A stretch of DNA of 64,000 nucleotides from Silurus meridionalis. Lineage: Eukaryota; Chordata; Actinopteri; Siluriformes; Siluridae. This document shows positions 25,745 to 38,758 of this stretch, one piece after another. Each line of letters opens with the position of its first letter. Position 1 is the first letter of the stretch. Location: positions 9,645,463 through 9,709,462 of the forward strand of contig NC_060887.1 of assembly GCF_014805685.1 (NCBI RefSeq), given 5' to 3'. Below the pieces are notes generated by a model, which worked only from the letters and a program-made list of their open reading frames with translations, was not told where the DNA came from and searched no databases. A program made the translations under genes and the position numbers.

Positions 25745-26010
25745 TAGGGACTCATGTTGTGGACACATTCATCCAAAAGGTGTTCAATAAGGTTGAGGTC
25801 AGAGCTCTATAGCAGGCCACTCAAGATCTTCCTCTCCACGCCTCCACGTAGATTATATTTCATGGAGCAACAGGTTTGGGTCTCAGGAAGGGAAAATTTC
25901 ATGCTACAACAGCCGAAGACACCCTATACATTTGTGTGGCTCCAACTTTGTGGTAACAGTTTGGGGAAGAACCACTTTGCTGGAAAAGTTCCAATACTTT
26001 TGGAAGTCTG
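25745..26010 (-). mobile_element. Tc1-like relic
   Basis: Contains aaggtgttcaataaggttgag, tcagagctctatagcaggcc, caacaggtttgggtct and a terminal aatacttttggaag. Deletions have removed large parts relative to 47101-47561. Confidence 0.65.
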
Positions 26011-27840
26011 AGTGTGAATGGATATAGATGATACCAACCATATAATTAAATATGGCTATGACATGGTAACTATACAGCTTTACTTTTAGAGCATTTTTAG
26101 CAGATTGTTTTTCTCATTGTCGAATTCGGAGTTTTTCTCCACTCCTTCATCAGATACTAACTCGTGTGGCTAAGGCCATGTGGCAGCTTAACACTCTCAG
26201 AGGAGATGCTAACCTGCCCCTTCCTTTTCCTTAAAATCACAGACACCCACATAAATGAAAGCACCACCATTTTTGCTTTCTAATCAATTAAAAAACTGGG
26301 TAAATCTACCTGGCTAGGGTATGCATGCTATTATATAAGTTAGACAGCACTACATTGAGGGACCTTCTGAAGTACATTAATATCTGGCTAACCAATAGCA
26401 TCATAAATATAACTACAGATAGTTAGCATAACACTGTGTGGTTGTTTATCAAGAACCCTCTAAAATAGTTACATATCTAGCCATAAAAATAGAAATAAAT
26501 ACTTAAATTAGCAACAGTGGCCCAGTCGGCTACTTAGCTGCCTCACAGTGCTGAGGCAATCGGCAGAATCGAACCCCCGGCAGCTATTTCCCCCAGCTCT
26601 AGCGTACAGAGATATCCTTCTCGCTTCTGCTGCGCTCTATTCATGATTTGCTATTCTGAGCTTAGGTTTTCAAGGCTCTTTTGCAAAACAACTTCTTAGA
26701 CTTTTTAGTTCTACAAACCAATCATGATTTACTTTTGCTTGAAAAATCCATGGGGAAAGGACGAAAACCTTTTAAGCGCCTTCAAGCAAACTTTCACATC
26801 CAAGATAAGAGACATGATGAGTTTCAAAGGTTATATAAACATGCCCCATTATGATCGTTCTATAGTTTTTATAGATAGTATATCACTCGTTTTTCATTTT
26901 CACGGCTTTTAAAATTGCCTTAGTGGATGATCAAAGGCAAATCAAAAACTCACATATCTGTGGGCATGCCCTAAACCATAATCTTTTTTGTTTGTTTGTT
27001 TAATGCCTAAACCACCTAATTGTGTTTAAACCCTTTTGACCTACATTTGTTTTTTTTCTTTTCTAAAATAAATATGAACACTGGAAAACACAAAGTAGGG
27101 TATTGATGTAGTTACATGGCTTCTGGCTGCAACAATTCCTCAACCTCAACTATATCACTCCACTTGACTTCCAAAGATTTTAGTTGGTTAAGGCAGCATT
27201 GGGCACTTACTTCCACCTACAAGAAGCAAATAAACAGCTACATGTAAGGAAAAGTTATGTATGCATGCAACAGAGTGGTGGGTGGATACAATAAAGTGCT
27301 TTGTGGATGCAAGGATGTGATTTGTGGATACAATAAAGTGGTGTGTGTGTATACGAGTGAGTAGTATGTAGATGTAGGAAGTGGTGTGTGGATGTGTGCA
27401 CAGGGGTCACCAACTTTTCTAAAAATAGCTCACCATAGCGCCACTTACCAGTGAGCTGCATCGAATTTTTTTGTTGCTTTTTTTTTAAATCACACTTGCC
27501 ATGGTGTAAATTTGAAAATTACAATATAAAAAAAAACTATATAACTACTATTAGATTAGAGCGAGCTGGTCGCCAAGTTGATTTTTGTATGTTACATAAT
27601 TGATGATCTGTACAAACATGATGCAACGTAGTGCATGATTTGTTAAAAATTGTTAGTGGCTAGTGAAAATGTTGTAGAAATGATCATTTGAAAATGTAAA
27701 TACTTGCAGAGATTTATAGAAATAAAGTTTTGCATATTGATATCTGTTACCTACCTTGTTAAATCATTGTTGATAATTATTGTAAGAAATCATTATCATG
27801 ATCAATGTCTTCACATAGATGAATATCTTTAATTATGAAT
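26011..27840. other. Unannotated AT-rich stretch
   Basis: No gene recognised. 26520-26590 has a tRNA-like word (agaatcgaaccccc) but no folded tRNA. 27260-27410 contains degenerate gtggtgtgtggat words related to the minisatellite at 27841. Confidence 0.35.
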
Positions 27841-28040
27841 GCAGGAAGTGGTGTGTGGATGCAGAAAGTGGTGTGTGGATGCAAGAAGTCGTGTGTGGAT
27901 GCAGAAAGTGGTGTCTGAATGCAGGAAGTGGTGTGTGAATGCAGAAAGTGGTGTCTGAATGCAGGAAGTGGTGTGTGAATGCAGGAAGTGGTGTGTGAAT
28001 GCAGAATGTGGTGTGTGAATGCAGGAAGTGGTGTGTGAAT
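27841..28040. repeat. 20-bp minisatellite, ten units
   Basis: Ten head-to-tail 20-bp units of gcaggaagtggtgtgtgaat, with variants g/a at position 5 and ggat/gaat at the end. Units alternate partly between gcagga and gcagaa types. It decays into related words up to about 28135. Frames through it on the minus strand are periodic artefacts. Confidence 0.9.
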
Positions 28041-28336
28041 GCAGTGGAATGTGCAAGAAAGTGGTGGATGTAAGTAAGTGGTGTGGGGAGGTGAGAAATG
28101 GTTTGTGGGTGCAAGAAATTGGTGTGTGGGTGCAAGGAATATGTGAATTTGTTTATAGCTCTAAAAATGTAGGAGTGCATACTCATTGCAAGTTTTTTCT
28201 TTTAGGATAGCATTATGGTAATGGAAATCATTGTAGTCAAACCAAATTCTGTGGTTAATAGAGAAATGAGTTGACAGTTGTTTGGGTGAAATGCCACCAA
28301 AGTGAAATGGCTCCCCATGTTTCACTGACTAGGCTA

Positions 28337-28339
<3 letters not shown>

Positions 28340-28434
<95 letters not shown>
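28340..28434. repeat. (AT)n-(GT)n microsatellite
   Basis: About 39 AT units followed by eight GT units. Confidence 0.95.
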
Positions 28435-28435
<1 letters not shown>

Positions 28436-28561
28436 ACAGCACAGACTGGTGCCTGCATCTGTCCTCTTGCTGAACTTTCCTGTGTGACATAGCATAGCCA
28501 GTGGGCAGCATCTTGTTCATAGTGGAGGTAATGGAAGGGGGATTGAAACTGAATGTGAGTG

Positions 28562-28567
<6 letters not shown>

Positions 28568-28607
<40 letters not shown>
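28568..28607. repeat. (GA)n microsatellite
   Basis: About 20 GA units. Confidence 0.95.
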
Positions 28608-28611
<4 letters not shown>

Positions 28612-28867
28612 CAAAGAGAAGAATAGCTGGGGAAATGTGTTTGTCACCGTGCCAGGTCTGCTGTATTTTCTGATCACAGTCCACCATCTCAGGGGAATGG
28701 CTCACCTCATTGGTTGGCCGGTCAAGATTGGGAAACGCAGATTGGCCGTCGCTTGGCAACGGGCCGCCGGGTAGCAAATAACATTACTAAGGTGTGATTG
28801 ATGGAAGCAGAGTCCAGCTGAGCTGAGAGAGACAGGAAAAAAACAGCAAAAAATGAAAAAGCATGAG

Positions 28868-28870
<3 letters not shown>

Positions 28871-28916
<46 letters not shown>
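28871..28916. repeat. (TG)n microsatellite
   Basis: About 23 TG units. Confidence 0.95.
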
Positions 28917-28918
<2 letters not shown>

Positions 28919-29799
28919 TCATGTTGAGACAGGAAGGCTGGCCGAATGTAATTACAGGACAATAAGTCCAATCAGTCACTGCAAACAAGCTTATCCTTTT
29001 AAATGGGGAATCCTCTGCAGTGCCACCAATGTGTGAATATGTGTGTACACTTTGTTTTAGTCTGTTTACAAGGCCAAGAAATCCCTGTGGTGATGTCCTT
29101 GTAATAGCACCAAAAACAATGCGAAATTGTGCAAAATGCAGCAGCCGCGAAAATGAAAAGGTTTCCGTTTACTGAGCTACTGACTGGCACAATTATCTAT
29201 AGGCGTATCGTTTAGCGGCGACATTACTAAGGTTAATGGAATACCCCATCAAGCTGGCGATAAGAAAAAGCATCGGCGAGAACGCACCCACACAAATGAG
29301 CCTTGCGATTAGCGTGCCGAAACACTGAAAAGGGAAGTCTTCTGAGAGCAGAGGGTTGAGAGAGAAGAAAGAGCGGGATGACAGAAGATGACATGTAAAC
29401 ATGTTGATGATGAGGGAGGAGAGGAACGAGAAGAGCGCACTCGTTATTCTCGGCTGCTGATTAACACTCGCCGTCACCAGTACTCTGACACGGCGAGCTG
29501 AAAAGTCGGAGCGCGTTATTTATCGAAAGCCAGGAAACCTGGGTCACCTTGCATTGCTGGCTGAACAAAGAATAGATGCTTGGAGCAACAATGAGGGCTG
29601 GAGTGAGAGAGAGAATGAGAGAAACTGATATGAATCTTCATTCAGCAAGACAATGGGTTTTTTCTTCTTAGATGTCATGTTTCGAATAAATAACAGCAAT
29701 ACATGAGGCAATAAATGTCTATTAATACAAACTAAAACAGAACATTACTACGAATGCTTAAGTTTTAATATATTCTTGTCCATGAATCTATAAAAACTT
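28917..29799. other. Unique-looking stretch, no gene
   Basis: Complex sequence with a GC-richer part near 29190-29520. The minus strand is open for 94 codons at 29193-29477 but lacks a recognisable domain or splice context. Confidence 0.3.
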
Positions 29800-30155
29800 T
29801 ATATATTTATTTCCCAAAGTCTATTGTCTTCATTTCATAGTTTAGGTTGGAGTTGGGGAAAAACCTGAGGTCATATTATGAGGTTAATTTTTGATGCTAG
29901 AGATGATGTATGTGGGTGGTGCAGATGTGGCTACAGTGAAAGGAGACTTGCTGAATTATTGTTCAATAGGTTTTTTTGCTTTAATACTGCCATCCATTCT
30001 CACTGCCTGTGATGCAGCGCTCTGTTATACTTCTTTTCTGTATAATATTGATGGTTTCTATAGCCATAGGTTCATAATGATAGTATTAAGAAGTGGATTG
30101 ATTTGAATAGGACACAAATGAAGGCCTATGTGGGAAATGCATGGACCGCCACTGG
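29800..30155. repeat. Dispersed repeat family R, uninterrupted copy
   Basis: Matches 17800-18490 and 19770-20460 (for example gagatgatgtatgtgggtgg and tcataatgatagtattaag). It joins directly to aatgaaggcctatgtggg, which in the duplicated region lies beyond the LINE-type module. It therefore serves as the empty-site reference for that insertion. Confidence 0.65.
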
Positions 30156-30491
30156 TGTGTTGTTTCCTAATGAAGTGTTCTCAGTAGGAAGTTCTTCTGT
30201 AAGACACTAATCATCAGTTTTATCATCATTCAATGATTCAGTGACTTGTAGTTCAAAAGAAGATTTTAGGCTCATGATAATTTTAATAGATATTAATATC
30301 AATATCAACTGCAACACAGAAAATCATTAACCCAAATTTTGGCCAGGTGTGGGTACCTTACTGTTTACCTTCCCCAGTTCTGCCCACCATTTACAATCTG
30401 TATCTTAACCACTCTACGATTCCATACACTGCAAATAAACAGTTTCATGTATGGACAGAGTGTGCTGTTTAGATTTATCGTATGTATATTG

Positions 30492-31008
30492 TACACTATA
30501 TGGACAAAAGTGTGGGGAGGACACCTGACCCTTTCCAGATATTTCTGGTTCTTCCTCAAACCTGGTGGCACACAATTGGATATGATGTCTTTGGATGCGG
30601 TAGCATTACATTTTTCATTCACTTGAACTAGGAGACCTGAACCTGTTCCAGCATGTCCCTGTGTACAAAGACAGCTCCTTGAATATATGGTGTACATGTG
30701 TTGGAGTGGAAGATCTTGCATTACCTGGTATAAAGCTCTGGCCTTAACCCTGTAGAGCGATGAATTGGAACACTGACTGCACCCCACTCCTCCACACCCT
30801 ACATCAGTACCTGACTTTTAGAACACTCTTGTACTTGAATGACCACAAATCTCCACGGCCACACTCCAAAATGTAGTGGAACATCTTCTCATAAATGTGG
30901 AGTTCATTCTAGCAGCAAATGGGTACTAAATGTGGAATGGGATGTCCAAAAAAAGTACATAAGAATCTTATGCTAAGGTGTCCATAAGCATTCATTCCTT
31001 ATAGTTTG
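30492..31008 (+). mobile_element. Tc1-like transposon relic with both ends
   Basis: Begins tacactatatggacaaaag and ends near aaggtgtccataagcattc. Inside are acctgttccagcatgtcc, gtgtacaaagacagctcc and acactccaaaatgtagtgg, the C-terminal coding part of the transposase with frameshifts. About 0.5 kb, internally deleted, non-functional. Confidence 0.8.
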
Positions 31009-32050
31009 TATATATATATAGGAAGATGGTAGACTACCCTAATGAAATGTGGGGTATATTCCAGCGCAAGCATTTGGGGTAAGTGGCCCTATATTGCTTA
31101 AGGCCATTCTGGACTGAACCACAGTGGTCACTAGTTCTGTAACAGATTTTCCAAACTACATTGCTAATGTGTATCTCATATAAAAGATGTCTTTTATCCG
31201 CTGTTTATCAGAATTATAATCTATTTAAAATCAAGAAGCTGTGCAGGTCAGGGTTAGTGCCAGTGTCACAAGGCTGAAAGGGTAATTGGTGACACGCTGA
31301 AATTTACCTTGTCGTATAGCATGAAACAACTTGTACTTAATGTCAAGTGGACAGCCTTTTAATTCCAGTCTGGCCAGCTAAGGGGATGTTTATATCAGTG
31401 GGTGTTTCGAGCACAGCCGGTCAGAACTTAATGGAAGACCTTTAGCAGGAATTTTTTCACCACTAGATTCATTCTGTCCTTCTATTTTTCACAGCCGAAG
31501 TCTATGAATGCAGCCTTATTGTTTTAACATCCCACCTCCAACTGTGTTTATCCTAACAATGGCTCCTGGGGCTTAGTCACAAAAGAACACAATCTGCTAA
31601 TTAAGCAGTACAAAAACATTCATTCTGGGAAACAGAAAAGGAAATGATGATGGGATGCCATGCCGAATGCGAAGACGTAAGGTCTTGATTAAACTCAGCA
31701 AATCTCCAGCAATTCTCCTGTATATATATACACACATACACACACACACAAAATAAAGAACATGTCTTATGTGCTGACAGGCCCATCCATTCACTCCTAA
31801 AACTCCAAGAACTGCCCATGGTCCATCCATATTAAATTGCCTTCTGACTTCTAACGCATGGCCCTTTCATGAACAAGCCTTTGTAGTGCAAAAAAAAAAG
31901 TTAATCCATGTTAAATGCCATTTTAATCTGTATTCTATGTGACTGTATTGTTGTGATATGTCATATTTACATAGCAGCAGTGGTGCTGTGTGTGTATATA
32001 TATATATATATAGATATATATATGTCATATTTACGTAGCAGCAGTGGTGC

Positions 32051-32058
<8 letters not shown>
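31009..32058. other. Unannotated stretch with short TA/CA runs
   Basis: No gene recognised. Near 31958-32058 a word of about 65 bp (tgtcatatttac.tagcagcagtggtgctgtgtg) occurs twice in tandem, each copy running into a (TA)n tract. Confidence 0.4.

Positions 32059-32126
<68 letters not shown>
32059..32126. repeat. (TA)n microsatellite
   Basis: About 34 TA units, following the second copy of the duplicated word. Confidence 0.95.
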
Positions 32127-32128
<2 letters not shown>

Positions 32129-35100
32129 TGTGGGATTTAGGATTTGTTCTGCCGATCGGTTTATCACCGCAGCAGTTAGGACACCGACAAGAAGCTCGGG
32201 AGATCAGAACACTTGGTTTACTAAACATCGGAAGGTTTCCCACATATATTAGCCTCAGCAGCTTAAACAGTGCATCTCTCTCTTTACACTCTCACAAGAC
32301 TGTTCTTTCCAGCGATCCAAAATCGCTGTTCTCACACTTTTAAGTCCAGATCTTATTTAAAGTTGTAGTACATCATTTATAACCTTAAATGCACACTTTT
32401 TTAATCAATGCATCACATCGTTAACTTTCATCCCTAGTTTTCACTATTTGATCCCAATCTATACCATGTACACAAACCTTCTAAGTGTCTGAATTAGCTA
32501 AGCCGCTTTTGTTAAGCTACCTGTAGTCCTTAACCCTCTAATGCTCAGCTGTATGAAAAAAGTCAAAAATTTGAAAATGTTAAGTCTGGATAGTGGTGTC
32601 TGCCAAATGCTATAAGACAAAGTAGAGAGAAAATGTAGTCGCAGAGTAACACACTCAGAGGACAGCACTATCTACCCTCTTATACGGATATTTTTTCTTT
32701 TTTAATCAAGACTGTTAGCTTGCTGCGTTTCTCCGTTCTATTCTCTTTTTATAGTTAATTAAGACTGTGTTCATTATAGCAAAACCTGGTTAAGTCTTTC
32801 ATACACAAATTTTACAACTTTTCTATGTTCAAATGCTTGTTTTCAGTGTTTGTATATTTAATTTTTGCAGATTTAATTTTATTTCTATACAAAATTAAAC
32901 TTATTATATATTCTAGATGCTTATATCTTCACAACAGAACAAAATGTCATTATATTTTTTCAACAAAAATTGTCAACACAATTTTTTTTTATATTTTATA
33001 TTGATAATGGTTGTCAACTTGCCATCTGCAAATATCATTAAAAAACAATACAAATGTTAATTTACACAAATTGCTTCACCTTGCATATTCAAATGCTTTT
33101 GATTATTATAATTTTTTTTACATTATTGAATTTGTTCAAAGAGAAATCCCCCATGCGCTCCTCAACAAGCAGCCACTAAAAACTTAAATATAATTACTAC
33201 TTAACTTACTATGTGGCTTTTGCATTTTTTAAATACCCTTTTGTACATAAATACCCTGCATTAGGGTTTTATATAGTTATAATAAGCCATACATCCAATT
33301 AAAAAACATTATTTTGATCGATTAATCGAGGAAAACGTTCGTCATTACACCTTTAGCTTGTCTCTGAAACACCACTTACACAGTGCAGGTGTTATGTCCT
33401 GACTCTAACAACAAAAGTACAGGAGACATTACACCATGCAAGCACTTTTTAATTATAATGCAATTGATTTAACATAGTGAAATGTTCAAAAAATGAGGAT
33501 AAGTGTCAGTCAGTGTGTGTGTGTGTAATATACTGTAGTGCCATTGGCATCAGTCCCATCAAGAATAAGGCAATGGAAATTGACGCCAAACCATAAGGTG
33601 CTGTAAACGGGGGATTTCGTGTCAAGAGATTACCGATGTGCTCTTCGTTAACCCCCATCCAAGATGCTCCCTGTTAGCCTCATGGCGACTAAACAACATC
33701 AGCCTTGCTCAGGCGTGAATCCAGGCTGAAACTCACACACAGTTACCAATACAGTGATAAAGTGTGTTGTTACACAGGGCATTGCTTAACCACTCCTTCA
33801 CTTTCTACAGCTTATTTATTGAAATAGATTTGACCTTATAATGGAAAACTGGATGGGGGTGTGTTTATAACACAACTGAAAGGAAGGCTGTACACAACCC
33901 AGATGTCACACATTGGTTACATTCATTATTCAATCACTATTGGACAGGGCATCCCTCAACGTAAAACATGAACACATGGATTTGATAATGGAATGATGAC
34001 TCCTGTCGCAGCTGAAACGCTATCCTCCAGCTTTAGCCTAAGCCAGGTATCAGGAAATTGCATTCTTAAAGCCAGCTTATAAACCTTATTTCCACCAAAA
34101 TTTTTGTTCAAACTCGGCCCAGACTTTCATCTTACTGATTGCTCCATGATTACAGTGCCATTTAATACTCTTTTTTTAATGAAATATAATATATATTAAT
34201 GCTTTTATATATAACTTACCACTGCAAAATTAAGTTAACCCACCTCAGGCAATAATGCATCATTTTGTATTAGGTTTCTGAGCTGACACTGTCTGGGTTT
34301 CGCTCTTGAATGAGGCATAGAAATAGGAAATACACAGAAATAGGGTTCAGTAGCAGCCACTTGTGTAAACTGTTATTTCAAGCCCGAGACATTAAATGGA
34401 TTCCTGTATTTATGCAGAAGAGAAAAAAAAGTAATACAATTTGTGAGGTATGTTCATGATTAAATTTCAAGGTAAAGTGCAGTTGCAGAGGGCTGAGATG
34501 GGCAGAAATGCTGCTTTTTTTTTTTTTTTTTTTTTTTAAATGCATTATCATTATCCTGAGTGAAGGAAAGAGTACAAAACTGACAACAGCAACAAAAAAC
34601 CCCACTGACTAGTAAAAGTTTGTCTAATGCAGGAATAAAAGTAGTGATGAAAATGAAAATATGTTGCTTGATAAATAAAGGACAAAACATTTGTAGAATT
34701 TGTATATCGAAAACAGAAAATGTTCTATATCTGAAAAAAGCATTTTTGGGGAGATAAGTTACTATGTTGTGCTATAATGAACACAATCTGCTAGCTGGCT
34801 GTCTAACTTTAGGGTTTCAATCAATTAGGTTAAATAGATAGCATTAGGTTAGTTAGCTAGTTAGCTAGCAATGGGTTTGTTAACTTGCTGGCTAGGAATG
34901 GGTTTGTTGACTAGCAAGCTAGCAATTGAGCTAGCTAATACTTGGTTTATTAAACAGCTAGTTAGCATTGGTGTACAGTGACAGTTTCTTTTTAATTTTA
35001 TTGCTGTATTAGGTGCATTTTTTCCCAAGTGTATTTACTTCTCAGTATTCAGTATTTATATGTTTGAGACTTTTAAAAGCGAGTACTTTAAACTTTTACC

Positions 35101-35309
35101 CAGTTAAAAAAGTAAATTAGTCATCTGTAAGCAGAGAATTTGTTTATTAGCTTAGAAATTCTGCACTTGATCTACCATTGCTAGCTAGCACTGGGTTAGT
35201 TATCTAACTAGTAAATAGTTCATCCCTAAATGTGTCTAGTTAGATATCCACCTAGCAATATACATTACACCACATTATAGCATTAGCTACAGGCTCTTGT
35301 CCTGAAACT
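32127..35309. other. 3.2-kb AT-rich non-coding stretch
   Basis: No coding region recognised. 33540-33740 is more complex and GC-balanced and might be conserved non-coding DNA. A poly-T of about 23 lies near 34515. 34790-35220 is rich in degenerate gttagctagc words. Confidence 0.35.
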
Positions 35310-36060
35310 GGGGCATTGGGGAATAAAGTAAGGGGGAGATAGAGGGTGAGAGGGATGGGAGAGGGAGGGGGAGAGAGAGGCATTGGGGAATAAAGTAAGG
35401 GGGAGATAGAGGTGAGAGGGATGGGAGAGGAGGGGAGAGAGGCATTGGGGAATAAAGTAAGGTGGAAAGGAAGGGGAGATGGAGGGGTTAGAGAGGAAGG
35501 GAATTAGGGGCATTGGGGAATAAAATAGGGTGTAGAGAGAGGGGGAAGTTGGGGTTAGAGAGGAAGGAGAGAGACATTGGGGAATAGAGTAAAAGGGGGA
35601 TAGAGCATGAGAGAAATGAGAAATCGGGGAGGAGAGGAAGCAGGGGAAAGAGTAAGAAAGAGAGGGAGGGGAGAGGGGTTGAGAGGCAGGGGAGAAATGG
35701 GCATTGGAAAAGAGTAAAAGGAGGGGAAGATGGTAGGGAGAGGCATTAGAGGAGAGGGAAGAGAGGCTTTATGGAAAGGAGTATAGGGATGGGAAGATGG
35801 AAGCGTGAGGGGTTAGAGAGGGGCATTAGGGAATAGAGTAAGGGGAGATGGCAGGGGTGGAAGAGGAAGGGCAGATGGGCATTGGAAAATAAAGTAGAGG
35901 GAGGGGTAGAGAGGAGAAGGAGAGAGGCACTGGGAATAAAAAGAGGAGGGGGTAGAGAGGAGAAGGAGAGAGGGGCACTGGGGAATAAAGTAAGGGGGAG
36001 GGGGGGAGAGAAGAGCATTGGGGAATAAAGTAAAAGGAGAGATATAGAGCGAGAGAGATG
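35310..36060. repeat. Purine-strand minisatellite
   Basis: About 12 irregular units share the core cattggggaataaagtaagg (for example near 35314, 35380, 35441, 35508, 35975 and 36016), with GA-rich spacers of roughly 20-100 bp. The plus strand is nearly all purine outside the cores, so the other strand stays open as S/P/L/F-rich frames of up to 145 codons that are not genes. Confidence 0.85.
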
Positions 36061-36592
36061 TGATGTAGGGGGTGCTGTACTGGCAGGCTGTGATTTTCTC
36101 AGCCAGAGAAAGAGAGAGAGAGATAATGCAGGCAGTAATGGGAATGAAGGGGCGTTGTATTAGGAGAGACAGCTGTGTCTTTTTTCTAATCAGTAATCTC
36201 TCTCTCGCTCTCTCTTTCACACACAGTTCACACACATTCAGTTCACACACACAATCCCATCAGAGAAAAGTTTCCATAACTACACTATCCCAAAAATACT
36301 GTGTGTGACACATTCCTCATTATACCGGTGCACAGACAGCAGACTTGTCGCTGCTCACTTGACAGGGTTAAAAGCACACATGAGTGAGCGTGTTCTCACA
36401 CACACACACACACAAACACACACGACAAACTCTCGCACCCACGTGCCTCCCCTTGTGCGTCATTGACTTACATATCAGCATGGGAGCATGCACGGGCGGA
36501 AAAAAAAAAAACTCACATGAGCGCATCTTGAGAAGTTAATTAGGCAAACATTGAGGTATACAAACCAGATTGAAGCTGTTCCTTGGAAGAAA

Positions 36593-36644
<52 letters not shown>

Positions 36645-37336
36645 AGAGGCATCTTTGCCTGAGGGTAACACTGAGCCAGAGCAATTGAACTGACACACAG
36701 TGTATTAATACAGTATTAATGTGGATTGAGAGAAAAAAAAGTGGTGTGTGTGTGTGAGAAAGAAGAAGAAGGAGAAGATGGAAGCAGCCAAGCAAATCAA
36801 AGCGAAATTAAACGGATTTGCATATTTCAGCGAATGCCTGAAAGCAGACCTTCTAATTATTTCATCTTACTCTCTTTCCCATCTCCTTTCCTGGTTCTCT
36901 TCTTTCTCCTCTAATTTCCCCCCTTTTCCCCCCAAGGCTAGCAGGCTGTTTACCTTCTAAAGATGTGTGTTTAACACTAAAGTGTATCTCTGATTTGGCA
37001 CATTAACGCATCATTCGTTGTTCTCCTGCTCCCGGCCTGTGTGTGAATTCCGCCTCGGATACACACTCTCCTCTCCTGGGCTGATTCATCCTGCCACTTC
37101 TCCCCTCGGCCTTATTAGCGGTTTACTCAGGGGATTAAGGGGGACGTCTGGTGCGGTGAAAATTCCCTGAGTAATCTTTTTCGGCGGCTCGGAGTGTTTG
37201 GGGTCTTGTGCGCCGGAGTTGTGAACTTGTACCGACTTTAATTTGTTCATTTCAGCGTGTACACTTAGTGTACAGGATGCTTCTTAAGAGGCGCACTGAC
37301 TGTAGCCCATCTGTTGTTTTTGCACCGCAGCGACAC

Positions 37337-37340
<4 letters not shown>
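36061..37340. other. Unannotated stretch with CA arrays
   Basis: Contains short CA arrays near 36398-36424 and a longer one at 36597-36639. 36960-37340 is GC-richer and complex, without a supported coding frame. Confidence 0.35.

Positions 37341-37392
<52 letters not shown>
37341..37392. repeat. (GT)n microsatellite
   Basis: 26 GT units. A (CA)n array follows at about 37537-37571. Confidence 0.95.
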
Positions 37393-37394
<2 letters not shown>

Positions 37395-37538
37395 GGGTGC
37401 TGGTACGAATATATCAGAAGACTTGTCACTGCTGCTGAGTTGAAAATTGTTCACCAAACCCAAAAATAACCAGGAGTGCTGTGGCCGGAAAGTGACACGA
37501 AAAGGATGAGGCTGGAGGATGATTTCTTTTTACACACG

Positions 37539-37574
<36 letters not shown>

Positions 37575-37652
37575 GCATTTAGTACATCTACTCAGTGTTT
37601 ATTATAATAACTAACTATAATAACGCAGCATCTGCTATCAGTGCTCCTGTTT

Positions 37653-38022
37653 CGGTGGCCGAGAAGTGCAAAACACATTAACAAATCCGAAAACAAAATA
37701 ACAAATGCAAAAACAAATGAACAAATCCGAAAACACAATGACAATTCAGACAAACCGGAAAAGGTAGGTATAGTTTATACATGGAAAACTTACCGGTCAT
37801 TGGACGAGACACCTGTCATCCAAAATATACTAGAAATATGAAATCTTATAACTTTGTTTCTTGTACATGTGTAAAGTTCTCCGGTTACTTTAAACTATTT
37901 TTTTATTTCTATTAGTGCGCCTTTAAATATTATTAAAATTATTTATTATTTTTAATATTTATTTATTATTTGTTAATGTGTTTTCTGATTTTTTATTTTG
38001 TTTTACAACTTCTCGACCACCG
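37653..38022. mobile_element. Inverted-repeat element (MITE-like)
   Basis: The left end cggtggccgagaagt is matched by the right end acttctcgaccaccg, with one mismatch. Farther in, aaaacacattaacaaat pairs with atttgttaatgtgtttt (the right copy is slightly shifted). Length is 370 bp, with no coding capacity. No clear target duplication was seen, so the superfamily is unknown. Confidence 0.55.
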
Positions 38023-38291
38023 TATCCTATGGCTGGAACTTTGATAGACAGATGAGGGGGCGGGACAAACTGCGCTACAGTTGATTATTACAGTATAGAC
38101 CTACATAGTGAACCGTGTGGTATTTTTTTACCTCATAAAAGTCCATTTGTCTTCTCAGCAGTATCCGGAGCTGATCCCGGAAATGCTGGATGGGAATGCT
38201 AGAGCTAGTGGTCTCATCTGTGGCCTTTTTATTGTTCTGATGAAAAATCATAAATCAGCATCAGTATTTGAATCCGAAGCTGTGTGTTTGC

Positions 38292-38296
<5 letters not shown>

Positions 38297-38329
<33 letters not shown>
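38297..38329. repeat. (GT)n microsatellite
   Basis: About 16 GT units. Confidence 0.9.
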
Positions 38330-38687
38330 ACGTGATAATACCTTTCTTACAGTTAGTATGTATCGTCACAGCAATGTCATGGGTTAGGTTTAGGTTTACA
38401 CAGGTGGCCATTTTACCGCTCCTACTATGAAGCCACAAAATAGGCGTTTCACCAGTTGGTGGTGGAGCACATGCACTGTAACAACTTAATTCTCATTGAT
38501 AGACTCAACACCAAGAGTCTTCATTCACGCATATACATCGACTCGGAACAAAACGCGTCCTGAGACCCGTTTTAACATGATTGTTACTGGGTGTGGGTGT
38601 GGCTAGTGACATGACACAGATATATTTATGCTAATTTGGAGTGACTTCACATAGCGACTACCAATGAAAATGAAGTTTGTGTGTGTG

Positions 38688-38691
<4 letters not shown>

Positions 38692-38754
<63 letters not shown>
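38692..38754. repeat. (TA)n microsatellite
   Basis: About 31 TA units. Confidence 0.95.

Positions 38755-38758
<4 letters not shown>

Noticed and set aside
35283..36250. Overlapping S/P/L/F-rich minus-strand frames
   Set aside because: Translations of the complement of a purine-rich minisatellite.
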